A stretch of DNA of 64,000 nucleotides from the NCBI GenBank assembly GCA_009760855.2, contig WPIO01000068.1, forward strand, positions 498,501-562,500, in the 5' to 3' direction. Both the position numbers and the translations under genes were made by a program. Each line of letters starts with the position of its first letter. Positions within the stretch are counted from its first letter, which is position 1. Origin of the DNA: Cristatella mucedo. Lineage: Eukaryota > Bryozoa > Phylactolaemata > Cristatellidae. Below are positions 48,850 to 62,694 of the stretch, piece by piece. Under the pieces are notes generated by a model. That model was not told where the DNA came from and did not search any database. It worked only from the letters and a program-made list of their open reading frames with translations.

Positions 48850-49234
48850 AAGAAAATCCGGCATTTTGTCTGATTGGAGTCAACGATGTAGAAGTTGTCA
48901 CCAAACAGTCATGAAATGATGCTAAAAGTATTAAATTGCCTCTTGAAGAAGAATTGAATTTGTCGCTTAAAATGATGAATCATCAATTGACGTCGGTGGT
49001 CTATCCAGTTTAAAATGGCTCTTATCCGAATTTAGGTTCTTCAAGAACCCTGGCCATCGTTCTGAAAATCTACGGGATTTTTACAAGGCAATTCTATCAA
49101 TTAAACCGATATCAACTGATGTCAAAAGAGTATTTTCTGTCCGTGCAGATTATTTTTGCACAAAATTAAGATCACGTCTCTCAGACAAGTCACTTAATGC
49201 GCTAGTATTCTTAAAATACTATTATAGGGAGTAA
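48850..49234 (+). mobile_element. hAT transposase C-terminal fragment
   Basis: The frame ending at the TAA at 49,232-49,234 reads SSLKWLLSEFRFFKNPGHRS, then ILSIKPISTDVKRVFSVRAD and KLRSRLSDKSLNALVFLKYY. This is the hAT dimerisation domain pattern P-x-S-T-D-x-E-R-x-F-S followed by R-x-R-L-x-x-x-x-L-x-x-L-x-F-L. The frame is open only from about 48,973; further upstream there are stops. I could not define its termini. Confidence 0.75.
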
Positions 49235-49498
49235 ATTAAAATGTATTGATTTCAAGGTAATCATGACAGATCTATAATAAAACGGTTTTCATTACAAAAA
49301 TAAGATAAGCTATTAACTGTAACACTGGTAAGAACCGGAAAAAACAGCAAGCACAGCTTAACAGCTTAACAGCGCAGTTACCACTTTGTTTTTGAAAATG
49401 AAAAACAGTCAACGGTAGTTTTTCAAAACTGGGTTTTCTGAAACTCTAATCAACAAATCCTTCTTGAGGGCATCTCACCTCGCCTGGGCATCCCCAGG

Positions 49499-49677
49499 AG
49501 CCGTGATGGCACACTAGGTAAGGCGGTTGCTTTCACGACCTCGGTCCCGAGGTCGTGGGTTCGATTCCTGCGGTGGGCGATCCTTTATCGCCACTGCAAG
49601 CGGTGGTGATAGCCGTAAAGGCTCTTCTGTCGCTATACAAAAAGAGGCTGTTTCTTATCAGATGGGATTTTTTTTTA
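49499..49677 (+). mobile_element. SINE-1 copy, young
   Basis: Full length: AGCCGTGATGGCACACTAGG (A box), a 22-bp palindrome centred on ACCTCGGTCCCGAGGT, the canonical B box GGTTCGATTCC, the TCGCCACTGCAAGCGGTGG hairpin, the CTCTTCTGTCGCTATAC tail and a T run. It is nearly identical to the copy at 60,151. It abuts the 5' end of a LINE-A copy. Confidence 0.95.
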
Positions 49678-49678
49678 G

Positions 49679-50945
49679 GACTGCATAGCAATCGCTTGAG
49701 TCCTATCTCAGTGGGAGACACCAAAGCGTACGCGTGAACGGAGAAACATCATCAGCGGTATCGCTAAAGTATGGGGTACCTCAGGGCTCTTTGCTTGGTC
49801 CACTTATTTTCATATTTGATACTCTCCCTCTTGCCAATGTCATTGCCAAGCGTAATCTAGGCTTTCAATTCAATGCAGATGACATGAGTCGTACCTTTGC
49901 TTTGATTCCTCCCAACCCTCAAGCACGTTCTCTCAACTCCCTTGCTGCATGTATTTGCGACATCAGTACATAAATGGCAGAGCAACTTCTTAAAACGAAT
50001 GGTGGTAAAACCAACATAATATTCATGGGCAAACAAATCGTGATTCGGAAATTAGAAACGTTAACGTTCACACGGGCTCTGCCAGCATATCTCTTGTTGA
50101 ATCTGCACGAAACCTGGGTTTCATGTTCCAATGTGACCTGTTGCTAGAGGATCACGTCAGCTCCACATCAAAGTCTGCCTACTTTCAGCTACATAACATT
50201 GCTTAACCTCGGCTTGCTTTGACAGGGATACTATAATTGGTCCACGCATTTGTGACATGCCTTCTCGGATGGTCGAACTCACTGCTTATTGGTGTACCAG
50301 TCTGTATTGTCAGGTGCTTACAGTTTGGTGCAAACTCTGCAGCTAGGCTTGTCTGTCGTGAGCGTCGCAGATGCCACATCAAACCACTTCTTGCCGACCT
50401 GCATTGGGTCCAAATCAAGCAGCGTATCAAATTCAAGGTTCTGTCAGTCACTTCTGGGAATAAATTAATCCAATTCCTAATTTTTACTTTTAATTCCCAA
50501 TTCTGTGGTTGCAGCCTACCTATCAGAAATACTCTCACACCAGGCCAAGCATAGAACCACTGGTTTTTCTGTACTTAATCGTTTAGCTATACCTTGTACG
50601 AACCTCCAATCCTCTTGAGGCTGTGCCTTTAGGTCGTACGATCTCAAAGTTTAGAAGTCACTCCCGACTGAGCTTAAAAATCCCCTGACTTGACAACATT
50701 AAAAATAGCTAAAACTGCACCTATTTCTGTCTGCATTTAGTGAGTCATCGTGATTCATTTTTAGTGTGCACTTGGGTGCTGACCCTGTGCATATTATCTC
50801 TAAACACGTTATACATGTTGACGTTGTGCATGTCATTACTAGTCATGACATATTGCTTCATTTACAGCAAATCTAAAGTGCCTAAAAAGATACCGAGTTC
50901 TCGGAGGGAGTTGTAAGCAAGCATGCACTACTGTTATCATTATTA
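49679..50945 (+). mobile_element. LINE-A copy in + orientation
   Basis: It runs from GGTACCTCAGGGCTCTTTGC (the P-Q-G-S motif) through the altered YADD region (FQFNADDMSR), the C-terminal [20 protein letters not shown] block and the 3' UTR to the tail ATCATTATTATTG. Stop codons and shifts are frequent. About 50 bp of AT-rich foreign sequence (50,458-50,510) interrupts the SLAPAYLS region. Confidence 0.9.
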
Positions 50946-52940
50946 TTGTGCACGTTATGAGATTTTTCAATGAAGAAGGTAGGAAACCTTTAGCCAAAAG
51001 TCAATACCAGGGTATTGATACCACATAGCTTTGCCAAGCAAATATGTAACAACAATTCAGACTTTTTTGGGTCAGACTAACAAGGCTTCAGCTTGGAACT
51101 AAATTAAAAAAGCATAGAGACTAGTAAGCTTCGGGGTTAGACGCGAATGGAGTCCCTGAACCAGCCTAGATACCTGTCAGACCCGGCCTCCTTAAATAAC
51201 TTTCAGGTCTTCACTTTAAACGCACATTTGGGATTGTTTTAGGCAAATGAAATGCATCTCTTTGGTTCCGTATAATGATAGCCTTTAAAAGAGTATGCTT
51301 GTTGAAAATAATACCTCTAACTTTAAGTTTATGGCATTATCAAGAGTCTTACGACTGTCGGGAGAATGGGAATGTAGGGCGATAAGACAAGCATCACGAA
51401 GATATTTACATTTTTTTAAGTCTCGATGCTGAATGAAGTCGATGTCAAATACGAAGACACAGTAACTGCCAATTATATTAAGTGATGATTCTTGATGGCT
51501 AGCCGACAGGCAACGAAGCCACTGAGGCTATATTTGGTGATTTATAGATCCAGATTAGGGCCGACAGCATGAATAGAATGACGGATATGTTGGACCAAGC
51601 CGAAAGTCTCCACATTGTTGCAATAAGATATAAAAACACTAACATATTCCTAGGATCATCAATCAACATGAATTTCAAAATCTCGCAGTCGACTATAAAC
51701 TGTGGCAAATGAAGGTTTTTGGTGAGGTACTTAGGAGAGGTCAACGACTAACATGGCCAGACTATCGGAAGGATATTGGTAGGTTACACCCGTGAAAGAG
51801 ATGATCTTTGATGAGAATATGATAGAAACTGATACAAAATAGGATTATGCGAGGTGAAACAGGTTTCACAGCCTAGGAATTTGCGAGAAACAGTAGCAAT
51901 TATACCACCCGGTTTTTCTGACCGTGTGGACTGAAAGAATAAGAAGCTGAACGGTTGGTCTGAGACGTGCAGGTGATAGAGCAGAGTGTCGTCAGTGTCT
52001 CAGCCAGAAAGAAGTACATCGAGCGTCTCCAGAACAAAATGGACACGAATAAGAAGAACTTTGGATTTCACTGAGCAGATATTCAACAGACAGACGTCAA
52101 GTGGCTAAAGTAGGCTACTGGGAGGTCGGTGGGAAGAATCAGAGAGACGGCAGTGTGGCAGTGTGCGAATTCCTTTTTTGATCCGATTATTTAGCTAGCA
52201 TAGCCAGAACGGACGCCGAAAGTGCTGCAACCGTTTTTGAGTGCAGTAAGGATTTTGCTAACAGAGGTGCTGATAGAGCTGAGCAAATGCAGCCGAGCAG
52301 CAGGGCAGCTATCGAAGGCCTTTGTAAAGGTTATTGTGTAACTGAGCAAGTTCTAGTCTGCCTCCATCTGGCTATAGAGGCAGCCTGTGGCATTACACAG
52401 AGCGAAAGCGATGCTATTCGTCGCACTGGCTGGTGCCATTAATCGCACTGGCTGGCTACACAGAATTCGCAATAGCAAAGTCGCAGCAGCAAAGATCGAC
52501 GAAATAGCATGCACCAGCAGTCAAGTCTTTACAGGGTTAAGCCAGCCTCGGCCACGTGCGCTGCTGGCATCTCGCGCTCGCATGCGCGTGCGTCGTGTGC
52601 CGGAACGCATCAGTGATGTCTTCGTGAGTGGCTGCAATAAAATGGCTGCAATGATGGGCGGCCGATAAGCGGTCTAATCGATATCGCGGACTCTCTGAAC
52701 CCCTCAGATCTCCGTTTTCTAGCCCGATGGACGGCCACCATTTGGCGATTACGATAGCGTTCTTATTTTCTTCAACGCCAGGGGGTCCGTGGACTCTCTC
52801 ATCCCTGCCAATCTGACTAGCTGTTCACGTGGCCCGTTTCTGAGAATCATGCGCAAGCAGTGTGATGCGGGCCGTGGAAAATAGCTGAAACGCACGTGAC
52901 GGCAACAACGCTTTATCACGCCTGTTGTCATATTAGCCGA
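50946..52940. other. No feature supported
   Basis: Mostly AT-rich unique-looking sequence. Frames at 51,499-51,744 (minus) and 52,387-52,668 (plus) have no recognised domain or splice context. Confidence 0.5.
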
Positions 52941-53092
52941 CTCAATAGCTTCATTTTTATAGCGGTACAAGAGCCTTAACGGCCAAATCCGCCGCTTGCA
53001 GTTGGCAGTAAAGGTTCGCCTACTGCAGGAATCGAGCTCACGACCGCGACGTTGATGAACTAGCACCTTGCCTCCTGGGCTATCAGTCCCAG
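52941..53092 (-). mobile_element. SINE-1 copy, old
   Basis: Reverse order: TAGCGGTACAAGAGCCTTAA, CCGCTTGCAGTTGGCAGTAA, CTACTGCAGGAATCGAGCTC (decayed B box), then GACCGCGACG and CCTCCTGGGCTATCAG. Confidence 0.78.
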
Positions 53093-53254
53093 AGACATCA
53101 CGGTTCAATGCAAACGGTATGAGAATGGCGGGAGAACGCCAGCCTTCGCAAGCGGAAGTTCAATGTGTGATAACCCGTCACCCTGAATTCATTTTGATTT
53201 GAGATTCCAAAGCCATCAATGCAAAAAAGACGCTTACTTTTAATTTATTTAATT

Positions 53255-53395
53255 ATCAGGGTCCAGCCTGCCTATCCGAACTACTCACCCATCAGACTAG
53301 GCTTTGCTTTTCTGTATCAACTCATTTAATTTACAACTCAAACGAACCACAGAGCCTTTGGAGACCGTGCTTTTAGTTCAGAACGAGCACTCAAT
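53255..53395 (+). mobile_element. LINE-A ORF fragment
   Basis: CCAGCCTGCCTATCCGAACT, ACTCACCCATCAGACTAGGC and CCTTTGGAGACCGTGCTTTT match the ORF2 C-terminus (P-A-Y-L-S-D-L-L, then S-F-G-D-R-A-F). There is no tail. Confidence 0.7.
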
Positions 53396-53557
53396 ATTCC
53401 AGAAGCAGCGCCGTCACCAATGCCGAATTCGCGGAAGCACAAATAATAGCCTGCACATTACAAATGGCGCTGCAGCTTATTTCAGGCAGAGTCGCTGGAG
53501 GTTTATAGCTGTTAGCCCTCACCAAATTGACTCACTGACCGCAGACCGTCACCAAAA

Positions 53558-55796
<2,239 letters not shown>

Positions 55797-57068
55797 GCAC
55801 TGCGTTGCAATCGTTCAGGTCCTATCTCAGTGGGAGACTCCAGAGTTTTGATGTGAATGTACAAAGATCATTAGAGGAGCCTCTGAAATATGAGGCCTCT
55901 CAGGGGTCCATACTTAGTCGCGTTCTTTTTTTACGGTTTACAATCTCATCCTTGCCGATTGCTAAGCACAATCTAGGCTTTCACTTCTAAACTGATGACA
56001 CGAAATTGTACCCTTGCTTCGATCCCGTCCAGCCCTCGAGCACGTCAAATTTTCTCAACTCAATTGTTGCATGTATTGATGACATCCGCACGGAAATGGC
56101 AGCAAACTTTCATGAATTGAACGATAATAAAACCATCTTACTAGTTACGGGCAAACCAAGTGTGATTCATAAATTTGAAAGGCTAAGGCTCAAAATCGGC
56201 TCTGGCAGCATATCTCCCGTTGAATCTGCACGAAGTCTAGCTGTCGTGTTCCAAAGTGACCTTTCCTTTAGAAGACTACATCAGCTCCAAAATCAAGTCT
56301 GCCTTCTTTCAGCTGCATAGCATTGCTAAAAATCGAGCTTATTTAGACAAGGATAACACATTTAATTTGGTCCATTCATTTATGACATCCCGTCTTGACA
56401 TGTGCAACTCACTGCTTGCTGGTCTACGGTCCTGTGCAATCAGGCGCTTACATCTAGTGCAAACATCTGCAGCTAGGCTTTTCTGTCGTGAGCCTCGCAG
56501 TTACGACATCACACCACTTCTCGCCGACCAGCACTGGCTCCCAGTCAAGCAACGAATCGACTTCAAGGTTTTGTCACACACTTTTAGGTCCCTTCATTCT
56601 TTGGCTCCAGCCTACCTATCAGATCTACTTACCCACCAAATCAAGCATCGTACCACCCATTTTTCGGAGTTTTTCGTTTAAATATACCTCGTAGAAATCT
56701 CAAATACTTTGGATACCGCGCCTTTACTTTGTATGCTCCTAAAGCATGAAACTTACTTCCGACTTGCATCACGGCATCTCTTGGCTTGATCACATTTAAA
56801 AATGAACTAAAATTGCATCTATTTATCACAGCATTTAGCTGGTCCCTGTAATTAGACCATCATGTGCTTACGCGTGCTGACACTGTGCATACTGCCGTGA
56901 ACCATACTTGCATGTTGACCCTGTGCATGTCACATCTATGTTATTCTTGTTGTTCATTGAGGATGCTACCACTAACCATTCAATCTTGCAACCTTTGCAG
57001 CAAATGTCAAGTGCATTGAAATAAATTGAGTTCCCTGAGATGGCTAAATAAATGTGTCATTATTATTA
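55797..57068 (+). mobile_element. LINE-A copy in + orientation
   Basis: It starts at the reverse-transcriptase block FRSYLSGRLQSFDVNVQRSL, passes a damaged YADD box (F-H-F-stop-T-D-D-T) and continues through CIDDIRTEMAANFHELNDNK. It ends with RRLHLVQTSAARLFCREPRS, the 3' UTR and a TCATTATTATTACTATA tail. Several frameshifts make it dead. Its 3' UTR is one of the most complete. Confidence 0.92.
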
Positions 57069-57168
57069 CTATATACTATATATTACTATTACTATATATT
57101 ATTAATATGCACTATATAATATATAAGTAAATACATAAATAAATATATATATATATATATATATATCG
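57069..57168. repeat. AT-rich satellite-like patch after the LINE-A tail
   Basis: TATTACTATATACTATATAT-like strings grade into (AT)n at about 57,141-57,166. It probably grew from the ATT tail of the preceding LINE-A copy. Confidence 0.8.
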
Positions 57169-57286
57169 TAATCATCGAATACTATTTTGGACTGAAAGCA
57201 TGAGTATTAGGTTGGTCAGAATTGAAGAAGCTCTTACTTGGCAGCTGTCTCCTACCTTCGGCTATTGATGAGTCTCTTCACTGGCA

Positions 57287-57436
57287 TGCTAATAATAAAT
57301 ATAATTCATTTATATAGTGCCCCAAGAGAACCTAATCTCTATTCAGGCGCTTCACATATGCCTCGGGCCTCGAGCCCACGACCTCAGTCAGACGTTGGTG
57401 GAGGCGAGCACCTTAACCGCTAGACCAAACCAGCTC
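57287..57436 (-). mobile_element. SINE-2 copy
   Basis: Read on the minus strand: TTTGGTCTAGCGGTTAAGG (A box region), AGGTCGTGGGCTCGAGGCCC (B box), CATATGTGAAGCGCCTGAAT, AGAGATTAGGTTCTCTTGGG and ATAAATGAATTATATTTAT. It is complete and is the best template for the family. Confidence 0.9.
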
Positions 57437-58757
57437 GGATATAATAATAATAATATGTCTGATAAAGCGCCTTCAGAGATCTCAATCTCTTTCTAGGCGC
57501 TTTAAATTTACTGCAAAGGAAACACGATCGAATGGTGAGTGGTATTATGCTTGGTAAACAACATGAATAACATGGCTAGGGGGACACACACAGGGTCAGC
57601 ATGCAAATGTGGTTAGTGGCAGCATGCACAGTGTCAGCGCCTATGAGCACATGATGATCTAATTACAGGGACCCACTCAATGCTGTCCTAGATAGGTGCG
57701 TTTTAAATTTATTTTTAAATGTGGTCAAGTCAGAGGATGTCGTGACACAAGTCGGGAGTGAGTTCCAGGCTTTGGGAACATACGAACTAAACGCACGGTC
57801 TCCAAAGGATTTGAGGTTTGTGTGAAGTATAGGTAAACGTTTAGCTTCCGAAGCAGGTGGTACGACGCTTGGCCTGGTGAGTAAGTCGATCTGATAGGTA
57901 GGCTGGAGCCATAGAATGAAGGGACCTAAAAGTGAGCGACAAAACCCCGAAGTCAATCCGTTACTTGACTGGTAGCCAGTGCAGGTTGGCGAGAAGTGGT
58001 GTGATGTGGCAGCTGCGATGCTCACGACAGACAAGCCTAGCTGCAGAGTTTTGCACCAGCTGTAGGCGCCTGATTGCACATGCCGGTAGGTCAGCAAGGA
58101 GTGAGTTACAGAATTCAAGACGAGATTTCACAAATTCATGGACTAACTTAGATGCTATATCCTTATCTAAACAAGCCCAAATTTTAGCAATGTTATGTAG
58201 CCGAAAGTAGGCAGACTTGATTGCGGAGCTGATGTGGTCGTCTATCGAAGGGTCACATTGGAACACGACAGCTAGAATTCGCGCAGATTCAACAGGAGAT
58301 ATGCTTTAGGAAAATTTGCTGCCATCCATGTGCGGATACATCAATATATCAATGCATCAATACATCAATACATGCAACGAGAAAGTTGAGAGAATTCGAG
58401 GTGCTCGAAGGCTGGGAGAGATCAAAGAAAAAGTACATCTGAGTGTCATCCGCATAGAAGTGAAAGCCTAGATTGTGCTTGGCAATCACATCGGAAAAAG
58501 GGAGAGTATAAACCATGAAAAGAACCGGACCTAGCACGGAGCCCTGAGGTACTCCATATTTCATAGGTACCTCGGAGGAACTTTGTCCATTCACATCAAT
58601 ACTCTGAAGTCTCCCACTGAGATAGGGCCTGAACCATTGCAGAGCAGTGCCAGTGATACCCAGGCGAGATGAGAGGCGCTCAAGAAGAGCTTGGTGATTT
58701 ACTGTATCAAAAGCTGCTGAAAGATGGAGCAAAACAAGCAGTGATACTCTATCCATG
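57437..58757 (-). mobile_element. LINE-A copy with intact YADD motif
   Basis: The minus strand has an open frame of 135 codons (58,349-58,756) carrying SLLVLLHLSAAFDTVNHQAL, then YGVPQGSVLGPVLF and FHFYADDTQMYFFFDLSQ, the central reverse-transcriptase motifs. Downstream pieces contain [20 protein letters not shown] and the 3' UTR. A deletion of the loop after the YADD domain and shifts at 58,300-58,380 inactivate it. The 5' end is truncated at 58,757. Confidence 0.93.
58333..58378 (+). repeat. CAATACAT tandem expansion inside LINE-A
   Basis: Where other copies read GTCATCAATACATGCAGC once, this copy has about five ATCAATAC/ATCAATAT units in a row. Confidence 0.85.
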
Positions 58758-58817
58758 TAAAGCGACGTAATGCATCTCCATCTACAGCTTCACAAAACTA
58801 TGAAGGCTAAGTGGATT

Positions 58818-58905
58818 TTATGCAGGAGAGTTTTGTATAGCGCAATCACAGCCTAAGCGGCTTTCGGCACGCATTCAGCAGCCAACAGACTTCATCTCAA
58901 GAAAA
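58818..58905 (-). mobile_element. LINE-B 3' fragment
   Basis: GGAGAGTTTTGTATAGCGCA, ATCACAGCCTAAGCGGCTTT and CGGCACGCATTCAGCAGCCA are the antisense of the LINE-B ORF end. The fragment lies between two LINE-A copies. Confidence 0.8.
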
Positions 58906-58907
58906 AA

Positions 58908-59469
58908 ATATTTATAATAATAATGCAATTGATAAAGCGCCATCAGAGAACTCAATCTCTTTCTAGGCGCTTTACATTTGCTGCAAAGGAAAATGCGATT
59001 GAATGGTCAGTAATATCATGCTTCATAAACAACATGAATAACATGGTTAGGGGTGACATGCACAGGGTCAGCATGCAAATGTGGTTAGTGGAAGCATGCA
59101 AAGTGTCAGCACGCATAAGCACATGAAGGACGAATCACAGGGACCCACTAACTGTTGTCCTAGATAGGTGTTTCAAGTTCTTTTTAAATTTGGTCAAGTC
59201 AGGGATGATGTGACGCAAGTCGGGAGTGAGTTCCAGACTTTGGGAGCATACAAACTAAATGCATGGTCTCCAAAGGATTTGAGCTTTGTACGAAGTATTG
59301 GTAAACTGTTGGATTCCGAAAAGCGGATGGTACGATGCTTGGCCTGTTGGAGCAGTAGATCTGAGAGATAGGCTGGAGCCAAAGAATGAAGTGACCTAAA
59401 AGTGAGCGACAAAACCTTGAAGTCGATCAGTTGCTTGACTGGTAGCCAGTGCAGGTCAGCAAGAAGTGG
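58908..59469 (-). mobile_element. LINE-A 3' portion of a rearranged copy
   Basis: The tail ATAATAATGCAATTGATAAA, 3' UTR and C-terminal ORF2 ([19 protein letters not shown]) are present up to the [11 protein letters not shown] region. At 59,469 the sequence switches to a LINE-B-like stretch and then to LINE-A-like reverse transcriptase. Confidence 0.88.
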
Positions 59470-59545
59470 TCTAAGAGAAGTACAAAGAGAAAGTGGGAAG
59501 CCTAGCAGAGTCAGGGGCGCTGTTGAGGTAGTGAGTGTGTGTCTG
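59470..59545 (-). mobile_element. LINE-B-like stretch inside a LINE-A copy
   Basis: On the minus strand CACTACCTCAACAGCGCCCC, TGACTCTGCTAGGCTTCCCA and CTTTCTCTTTGT match the LINE-B coding segment at 9,990-10,035 (ACTACCTCAACTGCTCTCCT). It joins two LINE-A segments. Confidence 0.6.
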
Positions 59546-59690
59546 CATTCCTAAGTAAGTCGTAAACCCAAAGCAATGCTGACTCCGTGGATTGATTATA
59601 TCTAAAGCCAGACTGGAACCTACTAGCATGGTTGGAAGTTTCAGTATATGAGTTCAGCTGGTCTGCCACAGCTCGTTCGGGGCGAGAAAG
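59546..59690 (-). mobile_element. LINE-A-like reverse transcriptase, middle segment
   Basis: Minus-strand reading after the array gives [19 protein letters not shown], then RFQSGFRYNQSTESALLWVY and DLLRNAD. These are the reverse-transcriptase motifs F-Q-S-G-F-R and S-T-E-S-A-L. The first codons continue the frame that stops at 60,088 on the other side of the (GA)n array. Confidence 0.82.
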
Positions 59691-59706
59691 ACGGACGGAG
59701 GGAGAA

Positions 59707-60590
<884 letters not shown>

Positions 60591-61621
60591 AGTACCCGGA
60601 GAGCGACGTAGTTCTCTTATGGCGCTATAAAAACGAAGTTGATTGTTATCACTGTAAATTCTGTTTCTCCTGATAATACCTCCCCTCCTGACTGAAAAAT
60701 TTAACAGGCAGCTTGAACATACCAATAAATTAGATTATCCTATGAATTTCTAATTAATATAAGCTTAATAGAAGAAGTTATTAAGATCCTAAATCAGCTA
60801 ATTGTTATCGCAGCGTGATGTATTTGGCGTCCCATGTACAGAAGTACTCATCTTTGGCGCACAGCCTAACACCATTTTCGAGGCTTACGCGAAGTTCCCA
60901 GAGTCCACAGCATACTTCCAGAGGTTCTGCTGCGATACGATTCTATTGGCACATGCGCGAGTATTTACTTCACATATAAACCCAAAGTCATCACAAAAAC
61001 TAATCAGGTGTCATGCGAAGGAGTTTATACATTGCACTCACAGAAATCGCGCTTTTAGTGTGCACGGCATCTAAAACGCTTAATCTCACTCAACAAAAAT
61101 GCAAATGAGAGGTATTGCTCTCTCAGGAGACAACTGAAGAAGTCAGTAGCATAAAGGTGTGCCAGAGGTTGACAGAAGGAGATTAGATGGTGCATTCACA
61201 GAATTGCAAACAATAATTTCCACAGTCTAGGACTCACAGAGCAGTGGCCTCTGTCGGCAACAGTCTGATTGAGAAAGAATTATTGTACATCAGATTTATT
61301 TTCCCGAGAGAATCCAAAGGAAAAAGAAAAAAGAGGAGGAAAGGAAGGAGAAAGAAAGGAGGCGGCTGAAACTATTGTTGCACCTCTTCTAGTGAGCAAT
61401 AAAGCCGGTAATGAAGGGCCTTGCGTGTCAGAGCAAGGATTTTTCTTCTCCGTATTCTGCCATTCCTCGGAAGCTACCGTAGCTCCTTCAGCAATTAATT
61501 CAAGCCTATGCGACATATTGTCTTCGATTTAGCAACCAGCATGAATCCAGTGGCACGAGTGACTAACTGCTCAGACGTAATGGCTTCATTTGCAGCCTTT
61601 CCGGCCCAAGTGAGTCTAGGC
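60591..61621. other. No gene supported
   Basis: A LINE-A/SINE-2-like tail remnant (GTTCTCTTATGGCGCTATAA) is visible at about 60,611-60,630. The 90-codon frame at 60,802-61,074 is unrecognised. Confidence 0.45.
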
Positions 61622-61809
61622 CAGTGGTTCTCAAGCCTCGTAATGCCGCAACCCTTTAATACAGTTCCTCATGCTGTGGTGACCTCCAACCATAGAATTA
61701 TTGTGTGTTAAATGTGGAAATGCGTGTTTTTACGATGGTCTTAGGCGACCCCTGTGAAAGGGTCGTTCCACCTCCCAAAAGGGTCGCGATCCACAGGTCG
61801 AGACCTCTG
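61622..61809 (+). mobile_element. SPIN-like non-autonomous hAT element
   Basis: The 188-bp element starts CAGTGGTTCTCAAGCC and ends in the inverse of CAGAGGTCTCGACC. It is bracketed by a perfect 8-bp duplication, GTCTAGGC (61,614-61,621 and 61,810-61,817), the hAT hallmark. The interior strings AATGCCGCAACCCTTTAATA, CAGTTCCTCATGCTGTGGTG and CTTAGGCGACCCCTGTGAAA with GGGTCGTTCC closely resemble the SPIN (SPACE INVADERS) family as I remember it; this needs a library check. The middle is internally deleted, and no transposase is encoded. Confidence 0.82.
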
Positions 61810-62227
61810 GTCTAGGCAGTCTAGTCTCGAGAGAACCGAGGAGCCAGATATCCGCTCAGCCGCATCGGTGAGTAGTCCTGGAGGAGGAATCCCACATAGG
61901 TATCGAACATTATGAAAAGCGTGCCGGTCGCTACTCGGTTCAACGGTTTTTGGTAGATCAGCGTCCACTCAGGCAAGTCGCCGTGTTTGCTGCTGAGCGC
62001 ACTTGTGCTTTCCGCACAGAGCCACCGCTTAGCAGCGTGTGTTCGGAAGCACCATTTCGAAAAGCAAGGGCTTCAATTAAATCTCCAGTTGCTCATCGAA
62101 CGATGTGGTCGTGTGACAACATCACGCTACTCTCTTCGTCGAGCTGAGGAGGACGCGTTCTGACACCTGCTTCTATCGAGGAAGTCGGCTGTATGGCAAG
62201 ATCGTAACGAATGGAAGGCGCTCCACT

Positions 62228-62397
62228 ATTGGCACACTAGGTAAGGTGGTTGTTTTTCACGACCTCGGTCCCGAGGTCGTGGGTTCGATTCCTGCGGTGA
62301 GCGATCCTTTATCGCCGATGCAAGCGGTGGTGATAGCCGTGAAGGCTCTTCTGTCGCTATACAAAAGAGGCTGTTTAATCAGCTAGGAATTTTTTTA
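62228..62397 (+). mobile_element. SINE-1 copy, young, lacking the first bases
   Basis: It begins at TTGGCACACTAGGTAAGG and carries the palindrome and the intact B box GGTTCGATTCC. It also has GCAAGCGGTGGTGATAGCC, the CTCTTCTGTCGCTATAC tail and a T run. The first 10 or so bases of the family are absent. Confidence 0.92.
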
Positions 62398-62562
62398 TTA
62401 TTTGTATTCGCTCGAGGAATCTGCGTAGTCCTACTGGTCTGCATCCTGATAGGAAGTTTCAGGTAGGTCAGAGTTAGCAGAACTCGTCGAGCGTAGACGA
62501 TCATGTCTTGGCCAACACATCATGCTAAGCTTACAAACCTGTGGCAAAACGGATTTTAATCA

Positions 62563-62690
62563 TGGTAATAATACGTTTGTACATCACCCTCAGAGAACTT
62601 AATCTCTTTCGAGGCACTTCAGATTTACCGATGAAAGGAAGCTGGCGTTCATGCGTGCCTAAGCACACTGGATAAGCAAGGAGGTCGGGT
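62563..62690 (-). mobile_element. LINE-A 3' tail
   Basis: CACCCTCAGAGAACTTAATC, TCTTTCGAGGCACTTCAGAT and TTACCGATGAAAGGAAGC are the antisense tail and the start of the 3' UTR. A second LINE-A tail begins immediately downstream at 62,695. Confidence 0.8.
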
Positions 62691-62694
62691 TACG

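Noticed and set aside
49499-49590. Possible functional tRNA gene from the good A and B boxes
   Set aside because: The head cannot form acceptor and anticodon arms of a tRNA, a SINE body and tail follow, and the unit is repeated many times.
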